The notes under the pieces: model-generated
The model's input: the letters and a program-made list of their open reading frames with translations, nothing else
The model's database searches: none
Told to the model about the DNA's origin: nothing
In this document: piece by piece, positions 7,801 to 16,584 of the stretch
Numbering within the stretch: position 1 is the first letter of the stretch
How the letters are laid out: every line of letters begins with the position of its first letter
NCBI GenBank assembly: GCA_964561025.1
Contig: CAZLNM010000003.1
Coordinates: forward strand, 1-64,000
Direction: 5' to 3'
Source of the DNA: JAAZNF01 sp964561025
GTDB lineage: Bacteria; Myxococcota; B64-G9
DNA length: 64,000 nt
Translations under genes and position numbers: made by a program

Positions 7801-8130
7801 ATGAACCTGTCAGTCGCGCGACGAGAAAGGCGAAGCCAGATCAGGGACTTCCGTCCTCTGTCCGGCACGATGAAATACCAGGGGATGTTCTATCCCGTGG
7901 TTTTTCGCAACATCGGCCTTGGCGGGGCGCTGGTTTCTGTTGAGCCCTCGGCGTGCGTTCCCGCCGTCTGCGATGGCGTCAACCTGACAGTGGACCTCGG
8001 CCCCCTTCGCGGCTCGCTCATGTTGGGCGCCCGGGTGCGGAGTGTCTCCCGCTCGGGAATCGGCCTCGAGTTCGTGCGCTTCTACTCCCGGCCGGGCCGC
8101 GAGAACCTCGCGCGGCACCTCGGCTGCTGA
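7801..8130 (+). CDS. PilZ-domain protein
   Basis: 109 residues, a single PilZ-like domain. The N-terminal basic block RRERRSQ supplies the RxxxR side of the c-di-GMP site; the second motif reads NIGLGGALV in place of the usual (D/N)xSxxG, with Gly for the Ser, so binding of c-di-GMP is uncertain. The ATG at 7801 has AGGAGG seven bases before it, better than the ATG at 7780. TTGACA at 7743 may be its -35 box, but I see no matching -10. Confidence 0.75.
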   Translation: MNLSVARRERRSQIRDFRPLSGTMKYQGMFYPVVFRNIGLGGALVSVEPSACVPAVCDGVNLTVDLGPLRGSLMLGARVRSVSRSGIGLEFVRFYSRPGRENLARHLGC

Positions 8131-8406
8131 CTAGGCGAACTCCTGGTCGAGTTTTTGCCTCACCGCTTCCTCGACCTTGCCCTTGAGGGGCGAGAGCACA
8201 AACGACAGATCGACCTCGACCGACACTTTCTTTTCTTCGAGCTTCACAAAACCCGTAACGCCGGTGCGCTTGAACTCGTAGCGGTTGCCCGCCCAGCTCC
8301 CCGAGAGCCCGTACTTCTCCTTGAGCGAGGCGGCGAGCTGATTCACTTTTTCGCGGGCCTGATCGGTGGTGAGGCTGTGCGTCTTTTGCATGTTGATCTT
8401 GGGCAT
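8131..8406 (-). CDS. polyhydroxyalkanoic acid system family protein
   Basis: 91 residues matching the PHA_gran_rgn family throughout: N-terminal HSLTTDQAREKVNQLA, middle SWAGNRYEFKRTGVTGF, and C-terminal LSPLKGKVEEAVRQKLD. Family members are linked to polyhydroxyalkanoate granules or to small lipid-binding roles, though many occur without phaC. It is the last gene of the minus operon beginning at 11853. Its TAG abuts the stop of the convergent PilZ gene. Confidence 0.8.
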   Translation of the reverse strand: MPKINMQKTHSLTTDQAREKVNQLAASLKEKYGLSGSWAGNRYEFKRTGVTGFVKLEEKKVSVEVDLSFVLSPLKGKVEEAVRQKLDQEFA

Positions 8407-8420
8407 GGAGGACTCCCTTT

Positions 8421-8960
8421 CTATTCCTTGAGCGCGTCGCGGAACGCCCGGTACTGGCGCATGAAGCGATACGCGCCCGCCGGCGTGAGGAACAAGAAGC
8501 TCATCTTCCCGAACGACACCACGTCCCCATCCTGGAGGGCCACCGGCTCGCCGGCCTTCAAGGTGCGCGTCCCCACGAAGGTCCCGTTGGTGGAGCCGGA
8601 GTCCACCAGCTTCCAGCAGGCGTCCGCCTCGTCGAAGAACAGGCAGGCGTGGCGGCTGGACACGGTGGTGTGCGACACCACCAAGTCGCGCTTCTGATCG
8701 CGGCCGATGAAGATCTTCTTGGGGAACTCGCGCTGGGTCTTCACGCTCGGCAGCAGCGGCAGAAAATCCAGCACCTGCTCGCTGAAACGATCGATGGGGC
8801 CGCTCGGCCCGGCGTTGTCCACCAGCCGGGTGTGACCCATGTCGGCCAGCGGCGCGCCCCGTTCGGAGTAGAACAGGAACGGGTGCGGGAACTGCTCGAC
8901 GAACTCGTCCTGGGTCAGGGTGAAGACCACCTTCATGAAGTCGCGAAATCGTTCGGCCAT
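8421..8960 (-). CDS. FHA-domain protein
   Basis: 179 residues. The FHA domain (~88-160) has the phosphothreonine-binding set: GR (IFIGRDQK), SSRH, and STNGTFV. It should read phosphothreonine made by Hanks-type kinases, one of which is encoded at 32 kb. The N-terminal ~80 residues (FVEQFPHPFLFYSERG) are unassigned. GAGGAAA precedes the ATG. Eight bases separate it from the Kelch gene upstream. Confidence 0.88.
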   Translation of the reverse strand: MAERFRDFMKVVFTLTQDEFVEQFPHPFLFYSERGAPLADMGHTRLVDNAGPSGPIDRFSEQVLDFLPLLPSVKTQREFPKKIFIGRDQKRDLVVSHTTVSSRHACLFFDEADACWKLVDSGSTNGTFVGTRTLKAGEPVALQDGDVVSFGKMSFLFLTPAGAYRFMRQYRAFRDALKE

Positions 8961-8968
8961 GGGTTTCC

Positions 8969-10498
8969 TCAGCGGGCAGGATTGTAGATCCAGACCTCGT
9001 CGGATGCCAGCATCCGGTCCTGTTCCCGCACCTGCCCGCCACAGAACAGCAGCATGCCTCCGGGGAGCGCGCCGGCCGGCGCGGAGGCGATCCCGCGGGG
9101 GAGCGCGCCGCCGCCGGTGAACGACCCCGCGAGTGCCGACTCCGAGAACTCGAAGGCCTCCGCCGAGTCCAGACACGTCTCGGTGAAGCCGTCGCTGTGC
9201 ACCCCTCCGGCGTACAGCACCGAGCCGCCGGAAAGCTTTCCCTGGAGCGCGCCCGCGCGCTTGAGGTGCTCGGCGGGTTGCGAGTCGATGCGAACATCGA
9301 ACACGCCCCGCCCCGCGCCGCCTTCCCAGGTGAACCACTCCGGATCATCCAGGCTGAGCAGGCCATCCTCGCCGCCCAGGATCAGCACGCCTCCGGAGAG
9401 GGGGATGGCCGCGTGTCGGATGCGCGGACGCCGCAGGCCGTTCTTCGCCCCTTCGCCCACCGGCACCGCGCCGGCGAAGGCCGATCCCTCGAAGATCTCG
9501 ACCTCCGGCAAGAGACCCGTGGCGCCGATCCCGCCGGCGGCCAGCGCGCGGGAGCCAAACGAGGTGAGCGTGTGATGCTTTCTGGCCCGTGCGAGATCGG
9601 CGCTGGTGAGGACGAAAGTCTCGGTCTGGGTGTCGAACAAGAGCCCGCTCGCGGTGAGCTGGCGGCGCCCGTCGAGGTCGATCTCGCCCCCGGCGACCAG
9701 GATGCGCTCCCGCTCGGCGCCCTGCGCCGGGAGCAAGGCCGTGGCGTGGTACGCCCGCGGCCGGACGCGCGTAAGGTCCAGACCGGCGAGCTCCCTAAAC
9801 TGGTTGCTCTTTTCGTCGAAGACGAGGGCCGGAGGAGAGATGATGCCGCCGGGGCCTTCGCCGCCGAAGATGAGCACCCGGCCGTTCTGCATGGCGGTGG
9901 CGGTGTGGCCCGTGCGAAGATCCGAGGCCGGGAAGGACGGGCATGGATTTTCGGCATTGCCGCAGGTCGCCCCGGCGCGCGGGTCGTAGATCTCCGGGGT
10001 GCGCCACAGCGGGTCCTCTCCGTTGGCCCCGCCCGCGCCCCCGAAGACCAGGACCCGTCCATCGGGCAGCGGCGTCACGGTGTGCCCTGCGCGCGCCTGG
10101 GCCAGCGGGCCCAGGCGGGCGAACTCCCCGGTGCGGGCGAACAGCACGTCGAGGGACACCTGCTGCCCGTCGGCGAGATCGAAGGGCGCGCTGGCGCCGG
10201 AGGCGACCACGCGGGCGCGGACGTCCAGGCCCAGGATCTCGAGCGAAAGGCCGTTTCCCAGCGGCGCCGGAACCTCGACCGCGGCCTGGGCCGCGTCCGC
10301 CTCGAAGGTCACCGCTTCTCCGTCCGAGCCGCGCACGATGAATTGCAGCACCGCCACGTCGCGGAAGGCGTCCTGCTCCGGCGGGGTGTGCAGGCGCAGG
10401 GCGATCGAGCCGGTCTGGCCGGGGAGGTGGTGCACATCCTCGCCGCAGGCGCCGGCGAGGGGCAGAAGCAGCGCGAAAGATAGCACCTTGCGCTTCAT
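8969..10498 (-). CDS. Kelch-repeat lipoprotein (cassette copy 1)
   Basis: 509 residues. The signal ends in a lipobox (LPLAGAC, Cys at ~17), so it is an envelope lipoprotein. Residues ~25-150 form a beta-domain; the rest holds at least six Kelch-type blades with the GRVLVFGGAGG, GRVLIFGGEG, RILVAGGEI, GGVLILGGEDG, SVLYAGGV pattern. Such propellers bind proteins or sugars; none of the copper-radical residues of galactose oxidase can be assigned here. Its ATG overlaps the stop of the TPR-PEGA gene (ATGA). A paralogous pair lies at 35035-37804. Confidence 0.85.
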   Translation of the reverse strand: MKRKVLSFALLLPLAGACGEDVHHLPGQTGSIALRLHTPPEQDAFRDVAVLQFIVRGSDGEAVTFEADAAQAAVEVPAPLGNGLSLEILGLDVRARVVASGASAPFDLADGQQVSLDVLFARTGEFARLGPLAQARAGHTVTPLPDGRVLVFGGAGGANGEDPLWRTPEIYDPRAGATCGNAENPCPSFPASDLRTGHTATAMQNGRVLIFGGEGPGGIISPPALVFDEKSNQFRELAGLDLTRVRPRAYHATALLPAQGAERERILVAGGEIDLDGRRQLTASGLLFDTQTETFVLTSADLARARKHHTLTSFGSRALAAGGIGATGLLPEVEIFEGSAFAGAVPVGEGAKNGLRRPRIRHAAIPLSGGVLILGGEDGLLSLDDPEWFTWEGGAGRGVFDVRIDSQPAEHLKRAGALQGKLSGGSVLYAGGVHSDGFTETCLDSAEAFEFSESALAGSFTGGGALPRGIASAPAGALPGGMLLFCGGQVREQDRMLASDEVWIYNPAR

Positions 10499-11853
10499 GG
10501 GTTTCTTTGCACCGTGATGCGGATGGTGTCGGGATCTTGGACCGTCCGCGAGCTTTGCGATAAACCGATCGCCAGGCTCACGGCCAGCGTCACCGCGACC
10601 GCGCCGCCGGTGGCCGACCAGAACCACCAGGTCTTCCACCAGGGGGCGGGGGGCGGGGTCGGCTCGGGGACCGGCGTGGGCCGTGGCGCCGGCGGCGCGG
10701 GGATGTCGATCGGCGGCGGCTCCACGCGCACCACCGCGACCGGCGGGGCGGACACCCGTCCCAGGTAGCTCGCCGAGAAGTCCAGTGCGGTTTCGTTCTG
10801 GGGCGCCGGGGGCGCGCCGTTCAGGTTCTCGATCACGCGGCTGGCGGCGATCTCGGCCGCGTCCCCGCCGGGCGACCAGGCGAAGATCATGCGCTCGCTT
10901 CCGGAGGCCGCGATGACGGCCAGCACCAGCCGCCGCTCGCCCGAGGGGAGCTGCAGAAGCTGTCCGATCACCACCCGGTCGCAGAGGGTCAGGAGCTCCC
11001 CGGCCACGGCATGGGGATCGTCCGGCGTGGTGCGCAGGGCGCGTTCGAGCTTCTCGATGGCGGCCTTCAGCGCGAGCGGTTTCAGGCGGAGGGAGAGGGC
11101 GGTTTCCGCGCCGGCGGCGATCTCCATGACCTGCCGTGCCTCGACGTGATCCGGGGCCACGACCCGCAGGGCGTGCAAGCCGGTGGGGAACTCCCGGCGC
11201 AAAGGCGTCTCGCCGACGCGAAAACCGTCCACCTCGACCCGGGCGCCGCTGGGGGTGGACTCGAGCCGGAGCCAGCCGCCGGGCTGGTCGGCCGTCGCCT
11301 CGCGTACGGACTCGAAGACCTTGCGCGCCCGCTCCCCCAACTCGACCGCCTCGGGCTCGTACCCCGGCGCCAGCGAGAGCGCCTGCTGGAACGCCTCGCG
11401 GGCGTCCGGGAGGCGCTTCTGCATGAGCAACGCCTCGCCCAGCCCCAGCCAGGCCTGGATGAGCGGGCCGCTGTCGTCGAGAAAGGCTTGCTTCTCGCGC
11501 AGCAGCACCAGGGCGCTCTGGAAATCATCGGCGGCGCGTTCGAAGTTCGGCTTCTTCAGCGCTTCCCGTCCCTGCGCCACCAGCGAGAGCGCCCGCTCCA
11601 AGGTGACGGCGAGGCCCTCCGGGCGAAGGCGGGAGAGCTCGCGGGCCAGCACCTCCGCCGTCCAGCTCTCGACCTCGGCATGCTCCCCCAGCGCCTCCCA
11701 CAGGCGCGCCGAGGCGGTGCGGACCTCCTCGGGCGCGGGGCCCCCATCGCCGGGGAGGAGGTCCAGGACCAGCAGGCGCGGATTCTCGCGGGCGACGCTG
11801 GTGGAGCCGATGCACAGCAGGGCGATGGTCGCGACCTGTCCGGCGAGCTTCAT
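10495..11853 (-). CDS. TPR-PEGA protein with C-terminal membrane anchor (cassette copy 1)
   Basis: 452 residues. Signal peptide 1-23; helical TPR-like repeats (~85-185, with LIQAWLGLGEALL and DAREAFQQALSLAPG); a PEGA domain (~195-265, GWLRLESTPSGARVEVDG); a Pro-rich linker; then a tryptophan-rich anchor (PWWKTWWFWSATGG, ~405-435) and a short tail ending DTIRITVQRNP. The second of two close ATGs (11853) was chosen since GGAG stands six bases before it. The anchor and tail resemble those of the protein at 36725-37804. Role unknown, probably an inner-membrane scaffold working with the lipoprotein downstream. Confidence 0.82.
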   Translation of the reverse strand: MKLAGQVATIALLCIGSTSVARENPRLLVLDLLPGDGGPAPEEVRTASARLWEALGEHAEVESWTAEVLARELSRLRPEGLAVTLERALSLVAQGREALKKPNFERAADDFQSALVLLREKQAFLDDSGPLIQAWLGLGEALLMQKRLPDAREAFQQALSLAPGYEPEAVELGERARKVFESVREATADQPGGWLRLESTPSGARVEVDGFRVGETPLRREFPTGLHALRVVAPDHVEARQVMEIAAGAETALSLRLKPLALKAAIEKLERALRTTPDDPHAVAGELLTLCDRVVIGQLLQLPSGERRLVLAVIAASGSERMIFAWSPGGDAAEIAASRVIENLNGAPPAPQNETALDFSASYLGRVSAPPVAVVRVEPPPIDIPAPPAPRPTPVPEPTPPPAPWWKTWWFWSATGGAVAVTLAVSLAIGLSQSSRTVQDPDTIRITVQRNP

Positions 11854-11875
11854 ACGCATCTCCTGAACCGAATCG

Positions 11876-11905
11876 AAGCTAGCACGGCGCCGATCTCGGG
11901 GTCAA
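11876..11905 (-). promoter_or_regulatory. promoter of the TPR-Kelch-FHA-PHA operon
   Basis: Minus strand TTGACC (11900-11905), 18-base spacer, TAGCTT (11876-11881), about 16 bases before the ribosome site of the gene starting at 11853. Confidence 0.55.
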
Positions 11906-11925
11906 TTGGGCGACCGGCCAATTTC

Positions 11926-11954
11926 TTGCCAATCTTGAACGCCTTGGCTACCAT
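11926..11954 (+). promoter_or_regulatory. promoter of the outer-membrane protein gene
   Basis: TTGCCA (11926-11931), 17-base spacer, TACCAT (11949-11954). The leader to the ATG at 11995 would be about 34 bases and carries GGAGG. Confidence 0.55.
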
Positions 11955-11994
11955 CGAACACGCGAACGCGATCCGTACTCCCGCGGAGGTCCTC

Positions 11995-12894
11995 ATGCGC
12001 CGATGCGCCGTATTCTTCATGCTCCTTTGCTTGTTGTGGAGTTCGACGGCATGGGCTCAATGGTACGACAAGCCCCTGCCGCCTCCACCGGAGAAGCTGC
12101 TGGTCAACCCGATCTCGTTGACCGGGCTGGACATCGGGAGCGGGGGATCCCTGCAGTTGTGGTTGGCGCCCGGGACAGACCCCAAGCAGACCGAGCTAGG
12201 GCTGGCCGTCTCCGGCGGGTACAAGTTCGCCTCGGCGCCCGTCTACCTCGGCGTGGAGGTCCCCTTCGGCATGGCGCAGTGCTGCGGAGACGGCGCCAAG
12301 TCCAAGTTCGTGTTCGGCAACGTGGGCCTGGGGGTTCACGGCCGGCTGGACCCGGACGTGCCCGGCGTGGACGTGTTCACGGGGTGGGGGCTCGACGTGT
12401 ACCTCCCCACCGCCTGGATCCCCGACAACGCCACGGACGGCCCCCTCGTCTCCATGGCGCTCTCGCAGCTCTCGGGGACCAGCCTGCAGCCGCAATGGTT
12501 CGCGCCGGAGGCCCTGAGCGTGGCCCTGAACTTCGACGTGGGGCTTCCCTTCGAGTACGTATTCTTCCAGTTCTCGCTGCGCGGGATCTCGGTGTTCCCG
12601 GTGACGGAGACCAAGGTTCGCGACGCCTACGGCTTTCTGGTGTGGGGGATGGAGATCGGGGGGCGGATCGCGAAGCCGCTCATCGTGCTGGCGGAGTTGA
12701 AAGGCCTATCGCCCTTCAACATCAAGGGAGCGGACGGCTCGCCCGCGCCCAGCCAGGCGCAGGCCGCGCTCGGCATCCGGCTGCACCTGGGGGCCTTCAA
12801 GCCGGCCCTGTATGTGGCCTTCCCCCTGACCAAGGAGCTGCGCGAGGCGGTGCCCGACGCGATCATCGGGCTCAACCTGGCCGCCTGGTTCTAG
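11995..12894 (+). CDS. probable outer-membrane beta-barrel protein
   Basis: 299 residues. Signal peptide with cleavage after TAWA (~22). The rest is beta-rich with alternating polar and hydrophobic residues, Gly-rich turns, and a C-terminal Phe (LNLAAWF), the usual end of an outer-membrane barrel recognised by BamA. No pore or transport family is recognised. GGAGG lies before the ATG. A 42-base gap without promoter leads to the Lon-like gene, so the two may share a transcript. Confidence 0.7.
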   Translation: MRRCAVFFMLLCLLWSSTAWAQWYDKPLPPPPEKLLVNPISLTGLDIGSGGSLQLWLAPGTDPKQTELGLAVSGGYKFASAPVYLGVEVPFGMAQCCGDGAKSKFVFGNVGLGVHGRLDPDVPGVDVFTGWGLDVYLPTAWIPDNATDGPLVSMALSQLSGTSLQPQWFAPEALSVALNFDVGLPFEYVFFQFSLRGISVFPVTETKVRDAYGFLVWGMEIGGRIAKPLIVLAELKGLSPFNIKGADGSPAPSQAQAALGIRLHLGAFKPALYVAFPLTKELREAVPDAIIGLNLAAWF

Positions 12895-12936
12895 CGCGCG
12901 CTCGCTCGGCCCTCCCCGACTTACGAGAACGACCAC

Positions 12937-15378
12937 ATGAAAACGACCCGCACCTCGCTGCGCGACCGGCTGCGGCTCCCCGCCTCTCGCCTGCGGCGGC
13001 GCGTCGCTGCCGCCTCGCTGCCGCCCTCCCGGATCTACCTTAGGCACCGCACCCACATCATCGGCCAGGATCGCGCCATCCAGGCCATGGAGCTGGGCCT
13101 CAAGCTGGAAGGCCCCGGCTTCAACATCTTCCTTTCCGGGCCCAGCGGCACCGGCCGCATGACCACCGCGCGCCACATCCTGGGCGGGTTCAAGCAGCCC
13201 CGCAAGCCGCTTCGGGATTTCGCCTACGTGCACAACTTTTTGGATCCCGAGCGGCCCCGCTTGCTCGAGCTTTCGCCCGGCCAGGGGGTGCGGCTCAAGC
13301 GGGCCATGGACAACCTCATCGCGAGCGCCAAGCGCGAGCTTCCCCGCGCCCTGGCCACCGAGCGCTACCGCCGCGAGCACGAGCGCATCGTGGGCGAGTT
13401 CCAGCGCAAGGAGCACGAGCTGGTCTCGGCCTTCCAGGAGGAGGTGCGCCGGGCGCGCTTCACCCTGGTGGAGATGCAGAGCGCGGGCACGGTGGAGCAC
13501 GACGTGGTCCCGGTGATCAACAAGGAACCGAAGACCATGGCCGAGGTGGAGGACCTGGCCCGCAACGGCAAGATCTCGCTGCGCCGCTTCCGCCGCATCG
13601 AGAACCGGCACCGCGTGCTGCGCAACCGCTTCGAAGGCGTGCAGCGGCAGACCCGGGCCCTGGCCCGCGAGATGAACGATCAGCTGGGGGTGCTGGACCG
13701 GCAGACCGCCAGCGCCATCGTGGACCGGCAGCTGGCCGACCTGCGGGACCAGTTCCCCAAGGAGTCGGTGCAGGATTACCTGGATGACGTGCGCGAGGCG
13801 CTGCTGGAGCGCACCGCCCTGCTGGTGCGGCCCAAGGAAGAGGCGCCCGCTCCCCAGGAGGCGGGGCCGCAGGACGCCACGCCCGACCCCTTCGCGGTGT
13901 TCCGCGTCAACGTCATCCTCAACAACGCCCACCAGAAGGGTTGCCCGGTGATCACCGAGAACAACCCCACCCCGGTGCGCCTGTTCGGCACGGTGGAGCG
14001 CGGCACCGACGAGAACGGCCGCACCGAGGCCGACTTCATGAACATCCGCGCCGGCTCGCTGCTGCGGGCCGACGGGGGGTTCTTGGTGGTCAATGCCGAG
14101 GACCTGCTGGTGGAGCCGATGGCCTGGAAGGCCCTGAAACGGGCGCTGTCGACCGGCTTCACCGAGATCCGCATGCCCGAGGGGCCGATGGCCCTGATGA
14201 GCTCGGCGCTGAAGCCCGAGCCCATCCCCCTCTCGGTCAAGGCCATCCTGCTCGGAGACGAGGACATCTACCGGGCCCTGTACCTGACCGAGGACGAGTT
14301 CCGCAAGACCTTCAAGATCAAGGCCGAGTTCGACGTGGAGATGGAGTTCTCCGGGCTCAACCTGGAGAAGTTCATGGCCTTCGTGCACCGCGTGATCAGC
14401 GAGGAGGATCTCTTGCCGCTCACCCGGCCCGCCGCCGCGGTCCTGGTCGAGGAGGCGGTGCGCGACGTCGAGGACCAGCAGCGCATCACCACGCGTTTCC
14501 GGGTGGTGGCCGACCTGCTGCGCGAGGCCGCCTTCTGCGCCCGCCAGGAGCGCCGGCGCCGCATCCTGCCGCAGGACATGTGCCGGGCCATCGAGCAGCG
14601 CCGGCAGCGGGTGAACCTGGCCGAGGAGAAGTACCGGCAGAGTATCGAGGACAACGTGGTGATGGTGGAGACCCGCGGCGCGCGGGTGGGACAGGTGAAC
14701 GGGCTGGCGGTCTTCGACCTGGGCGACTACTCCTTCGGCAAACCGTGCCGCATCACCGCCTCGGTGGCGGTGGGCCGGGACGGGTTCGTCAACATCGAGC
14801 GCGAGTCCGGCCTCTCCGGCGCCATCCACGACAAGGGCGTGTACATCCTCTCGGGATTCCTCAAGGATCGTTTCGGCCAGCACTTCCCGCTGGCCCTCGA
14901 CGCCAGCGTGTGCTTCGAGCAGAGCTACGGCGAGATCGACGGCGACAGCGCCTCCTCCACCGAGGCCTACGCCATCCTGAGCGCGCTCTCGGGCGTGCCC
15001 CTCTCCCAGGAGATCGCGGTCACCGGTTCGATCAGCCAGCGCGGGGACATCCAGCCCATCGGCGGGGTCAACCACAAGATCGAGGGCTTCTTCGAGATCT
15101 GCAAGAGCCGCGGGCTGACCGGCTCCCAGGGCGTGCTCATCCCGCGGGGCAACCTGCGCCACCTCATGCTGCGGGAGGACGTGGTCGAGGCGGTGCGGCG
15201 GGGGCAGTTCTCCATCTGGGCGGTGTCCAGCGTCGACCAGGGCATCGAGATCCTCACCGGCGTCCCCGCGGGAAGCCCCGACGCGGAGGGGCGCTACCCG
15301 GCGGAATCGATCAACGGCCGCGTGGAGGCGCGCCTGCGGCAGATGGCCGAGACCTGGAAACGCTTCTCCGGCAACTGA
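12937..15378 (+). CDS. Lon-like ATP-dependent protease (AAA_32/LonB type)
   Basis: 813 residues. A nucleotide-binding loop GPSGTGRMT (68-76) carries Arg74 where most P-loops have Lys; as I recall this substitution is seen in the AAA_32 group. A long helical insert with coiled coil (~115-300) follows, then the second AAA part (ADGGFLVVNAEDLL, ~385) and the Lon protease domain with catalytic Ser671 (DGDSASSTE) and Lys714 (GGVNHKIEG). It degrades proteins in the cytoplasm. The start is the first ATG giving a short basic N-terminus; no clear ribosome site. Confidence 0.9.
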   Translation: MKTTRTSLRDRLRLPASRLRRRVAAASLPPSRIYLRHRTHIIGQDRAIQAMELGLKLEGPGFNIFLSGPSGTGRMTTARHILGGFKQPRKPLRDFAYVHNFLDPERPRLLELSPGQGVRLKRAMDNLIASAKRELPRALATERYRREHERIVGEFQRKEHELVSAFQEEVRRARFTLVEMQSAGTVEHDVVPVINKEPKTMAEVEDLARNGKISLRRFRRIENRHRVLRNRFEGVQRQTRALAREMNDQLGVLDRQTASAIVDRQLADLRDQFPKESVQDYLDDVREALLERTALLVRPKEEAPAPQEAGPQDATPDPFAVFRVNVILNNAHQKGCPVITENNPTPVRLFGTVERGTDENGRTEADFMNIRAGSLLRADGGFLVVNAEDLLVEPMAWKALKRALSTGFTEIRMPEGPMALMSSALKPEPIPLSVKAILLGDEDIYRALYLTEDEFRKTFKIKAEFDVEMEFSGLNLEKFMAFVHRVISEEDLLPLTRPAAAVLVEEAVRDVEDQQRITTRFRVVADLLREAAFCARQERRRRILPQDMCRAIEQRRQRVNLAEEKYRQSIEDNVVMVETRGARVGQVNGLAVFDLGDYSFGKPCRITASVAVGRDGFVNIERESGLSGAIHDKGVYILSGFLKDRFGQHFPLALDASVCFEQSYGEIDGDSASSTEAYAILSALSGVPLSQEIAVTGSISQRGDIQPIGGVNHKIEGFFEICKSRGLTGSQGVLIPRGNLRHLMLREDVVEAVRRGQFSIWAVSSVDQGIEILTGVPAGSPDAEGRYPAESINGRVEARLRQMAETWKRFSGN

Positions 15379-15383
15379 GCCCC

Positions 15384-16553
15384 ATGCCCCCGCGCCCCGC
15401 GTCCGTCTTCCGGCAGGACTGGCCCCCATCCCTGGTGGCCGGGATCTTCATGCTGGCCACCTCGGCCACGGGGTTTTTCCTCACGCTCTTCTTTCGCGAC
15501 CGGCTGCACCTCTCCGGCGCCGAGATCGGAGTCCTGGTGGCGGTGCAGGCACTCACCGGCCTGCTCTCGGCGTTGCCGGCCGGGTGGTTCAACGACCGCT
15601 TCACCAGCCGGGCCCTGCTGGCCCTGGGCCTGGCGGGCCAGGGCATGGGACTGGCGCTCATGGCCCTGGCGGGCGGGTTCTGGCTGGAGCTGGTCGGGGT
15701 GTTCTGGTGGAGCCTGTGCAACTACCTGTGCCGGTTGAGCCTGGACGTGCAGATCCTCAAGAGCCCGTCCGGCTCGCCCATCTTCGGCCGGCTGGCGCGC
15801 TACCAGGGGATGCGCTTCGTGGGCATCACCCTGGGCACCGTCCTGTCCGGCGCGGTGCTGCTGCGCTTTCCGTTCGAGCTCGTGCTGCTGGCCTCCGCCG
15901 GCGTCTTGCTGCTGCTTACGCCGATGTCCCGGCTGCTCTCGCCGACGCCGGCCGGCAGGGTCCGCCTGGCCGACTACCGGGCCGACCTGAAGGACTCGCG
16001 CGTGCTGTTCTTCGCCGCGTTCGTCTTTCTCTTCTGCTCCCACTGGGGCGCCGAGGGCACCGCCTACCCGCTGTATCTCGAGGACGGGCTGCGCCTCGAT
16101 CTTCTGGACATCGGCCTGTACATGGCCGCCGAGTACGCCTGCGTGCTGCTGGCCATCGTGCTGGCCGCGCCCCTGTTCGCGCGGCGGCCCATGGTGCTGC
16201 CGTTGCTGGGGGCCGGGGTGGTGCTGTCGGGCCTGGGCCAGGCGGGCCTGGCCGCCGTGGGCATGCCGCTCTCGCTCGTGTTCCGCATGGTGCACGGCCT
16301 GGGCGACGGGATCATGCTGCTGTTCTTCTACCTCGGCATCCACGCCCTGTTCCCGAAGACCCGGCTGGGAGGGCACACCGGATTCATCACCGCGGTCACC
16401 ATGTCCGGTTACATCGCGGGGGCGGTCGTCTATGGTCCGCTCGGTGAACACTACGGCTACCCGGTGCCATTGTGGGTGAGCGGCGGGGTCAACCTGCTGC
16501 TGGCGATCCCCCTCTTGTGGAAGCGGCGCCTGTTCGACGCCGTCGCCACTTGA
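15384..16553 (+). CDS. MFS transporter
   Basis: 389 residues with 11-12 hydrophobic helices and the MFS signature between helices 2 and 3 (PAGWFNDRFTSR). The first helix FMLATSATGFFLTLFFRDRL follows a short basic N-terminus. The ATG lies five bases after the Lon-like stop, with no ribosome site of its own, so it is probably translated by coupling. Substrate unknown; efflux of small molecules is the common role for proteins of this size. Confidence 0.85.
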   Translation: MPPRPASVFRQDWPPSLVAGIFMLATSATGFFLTLFFRDRLHLSGAEIGVLVAVQALTGLLSALPAGWFNDRFTSRALLALGLAGQGMGLALMALAGGFWLELVGVFWWSLCNYLCRLSLDVQILKSPSGSPIFGRLARYQGMRFVGITLGTVLSGAVLLRFPFELVLLASAGVLLLLTPMSRLLSPTPAGRVRLADYRADLKDSRVLFFAAFVFLFCSHWGAEGTAYPLYLEDGLRLDLLDIGLYMAAEYACVLLAIVLAAPLFARRPMVLPLLGAGVVLSGLGQAGLAAVGMPLSLVFRMVHGLGDGIMLLFFYLGIHALFPKTRLGGHTGFITAVTMSGYIAGAVVYGPLGEHYGYPVPLWVSGGVNLLLAIPLLWKRRLFDAVAT

Positions 16554-16578
16554 ACCCCGCCCGCCCGCCGACTAGGAT
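16550..16578 (+). promoter_or_regulatory. promoter giving a leaderless PilZ mRNA
   Basis: TTGAAC (16550-16555), 17-base spacer, TAGGAT (16573-16578), then exactly six bases to the ATG at 16585. Transcription should begin at or next to the A of the start codon; there is no ribosome site. Confidence 0.6.
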
Positions 16579-16584
16579 AAACGC

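Noticed and set aside
8131..9366. A single 411-codon fused frame covering the PHA-type gene and part of the FHA and Kelch genes
   Set aside because: The upstream part is out of frame with the real FHA and Kelch proteins; the PHA-type protein has its own ATG at 8406 and matches its family from end to end.
12706..15429. 907-codon open frame on the minus strand opposite the Lon-like gene
   Set aside because: It is a shadow of high-GC codon use: the plus frame has Lon catalytic motifs throughout, while the minus frame has no domain, is His/Gln/Arg/Val-rich and lacks a ribosome site.
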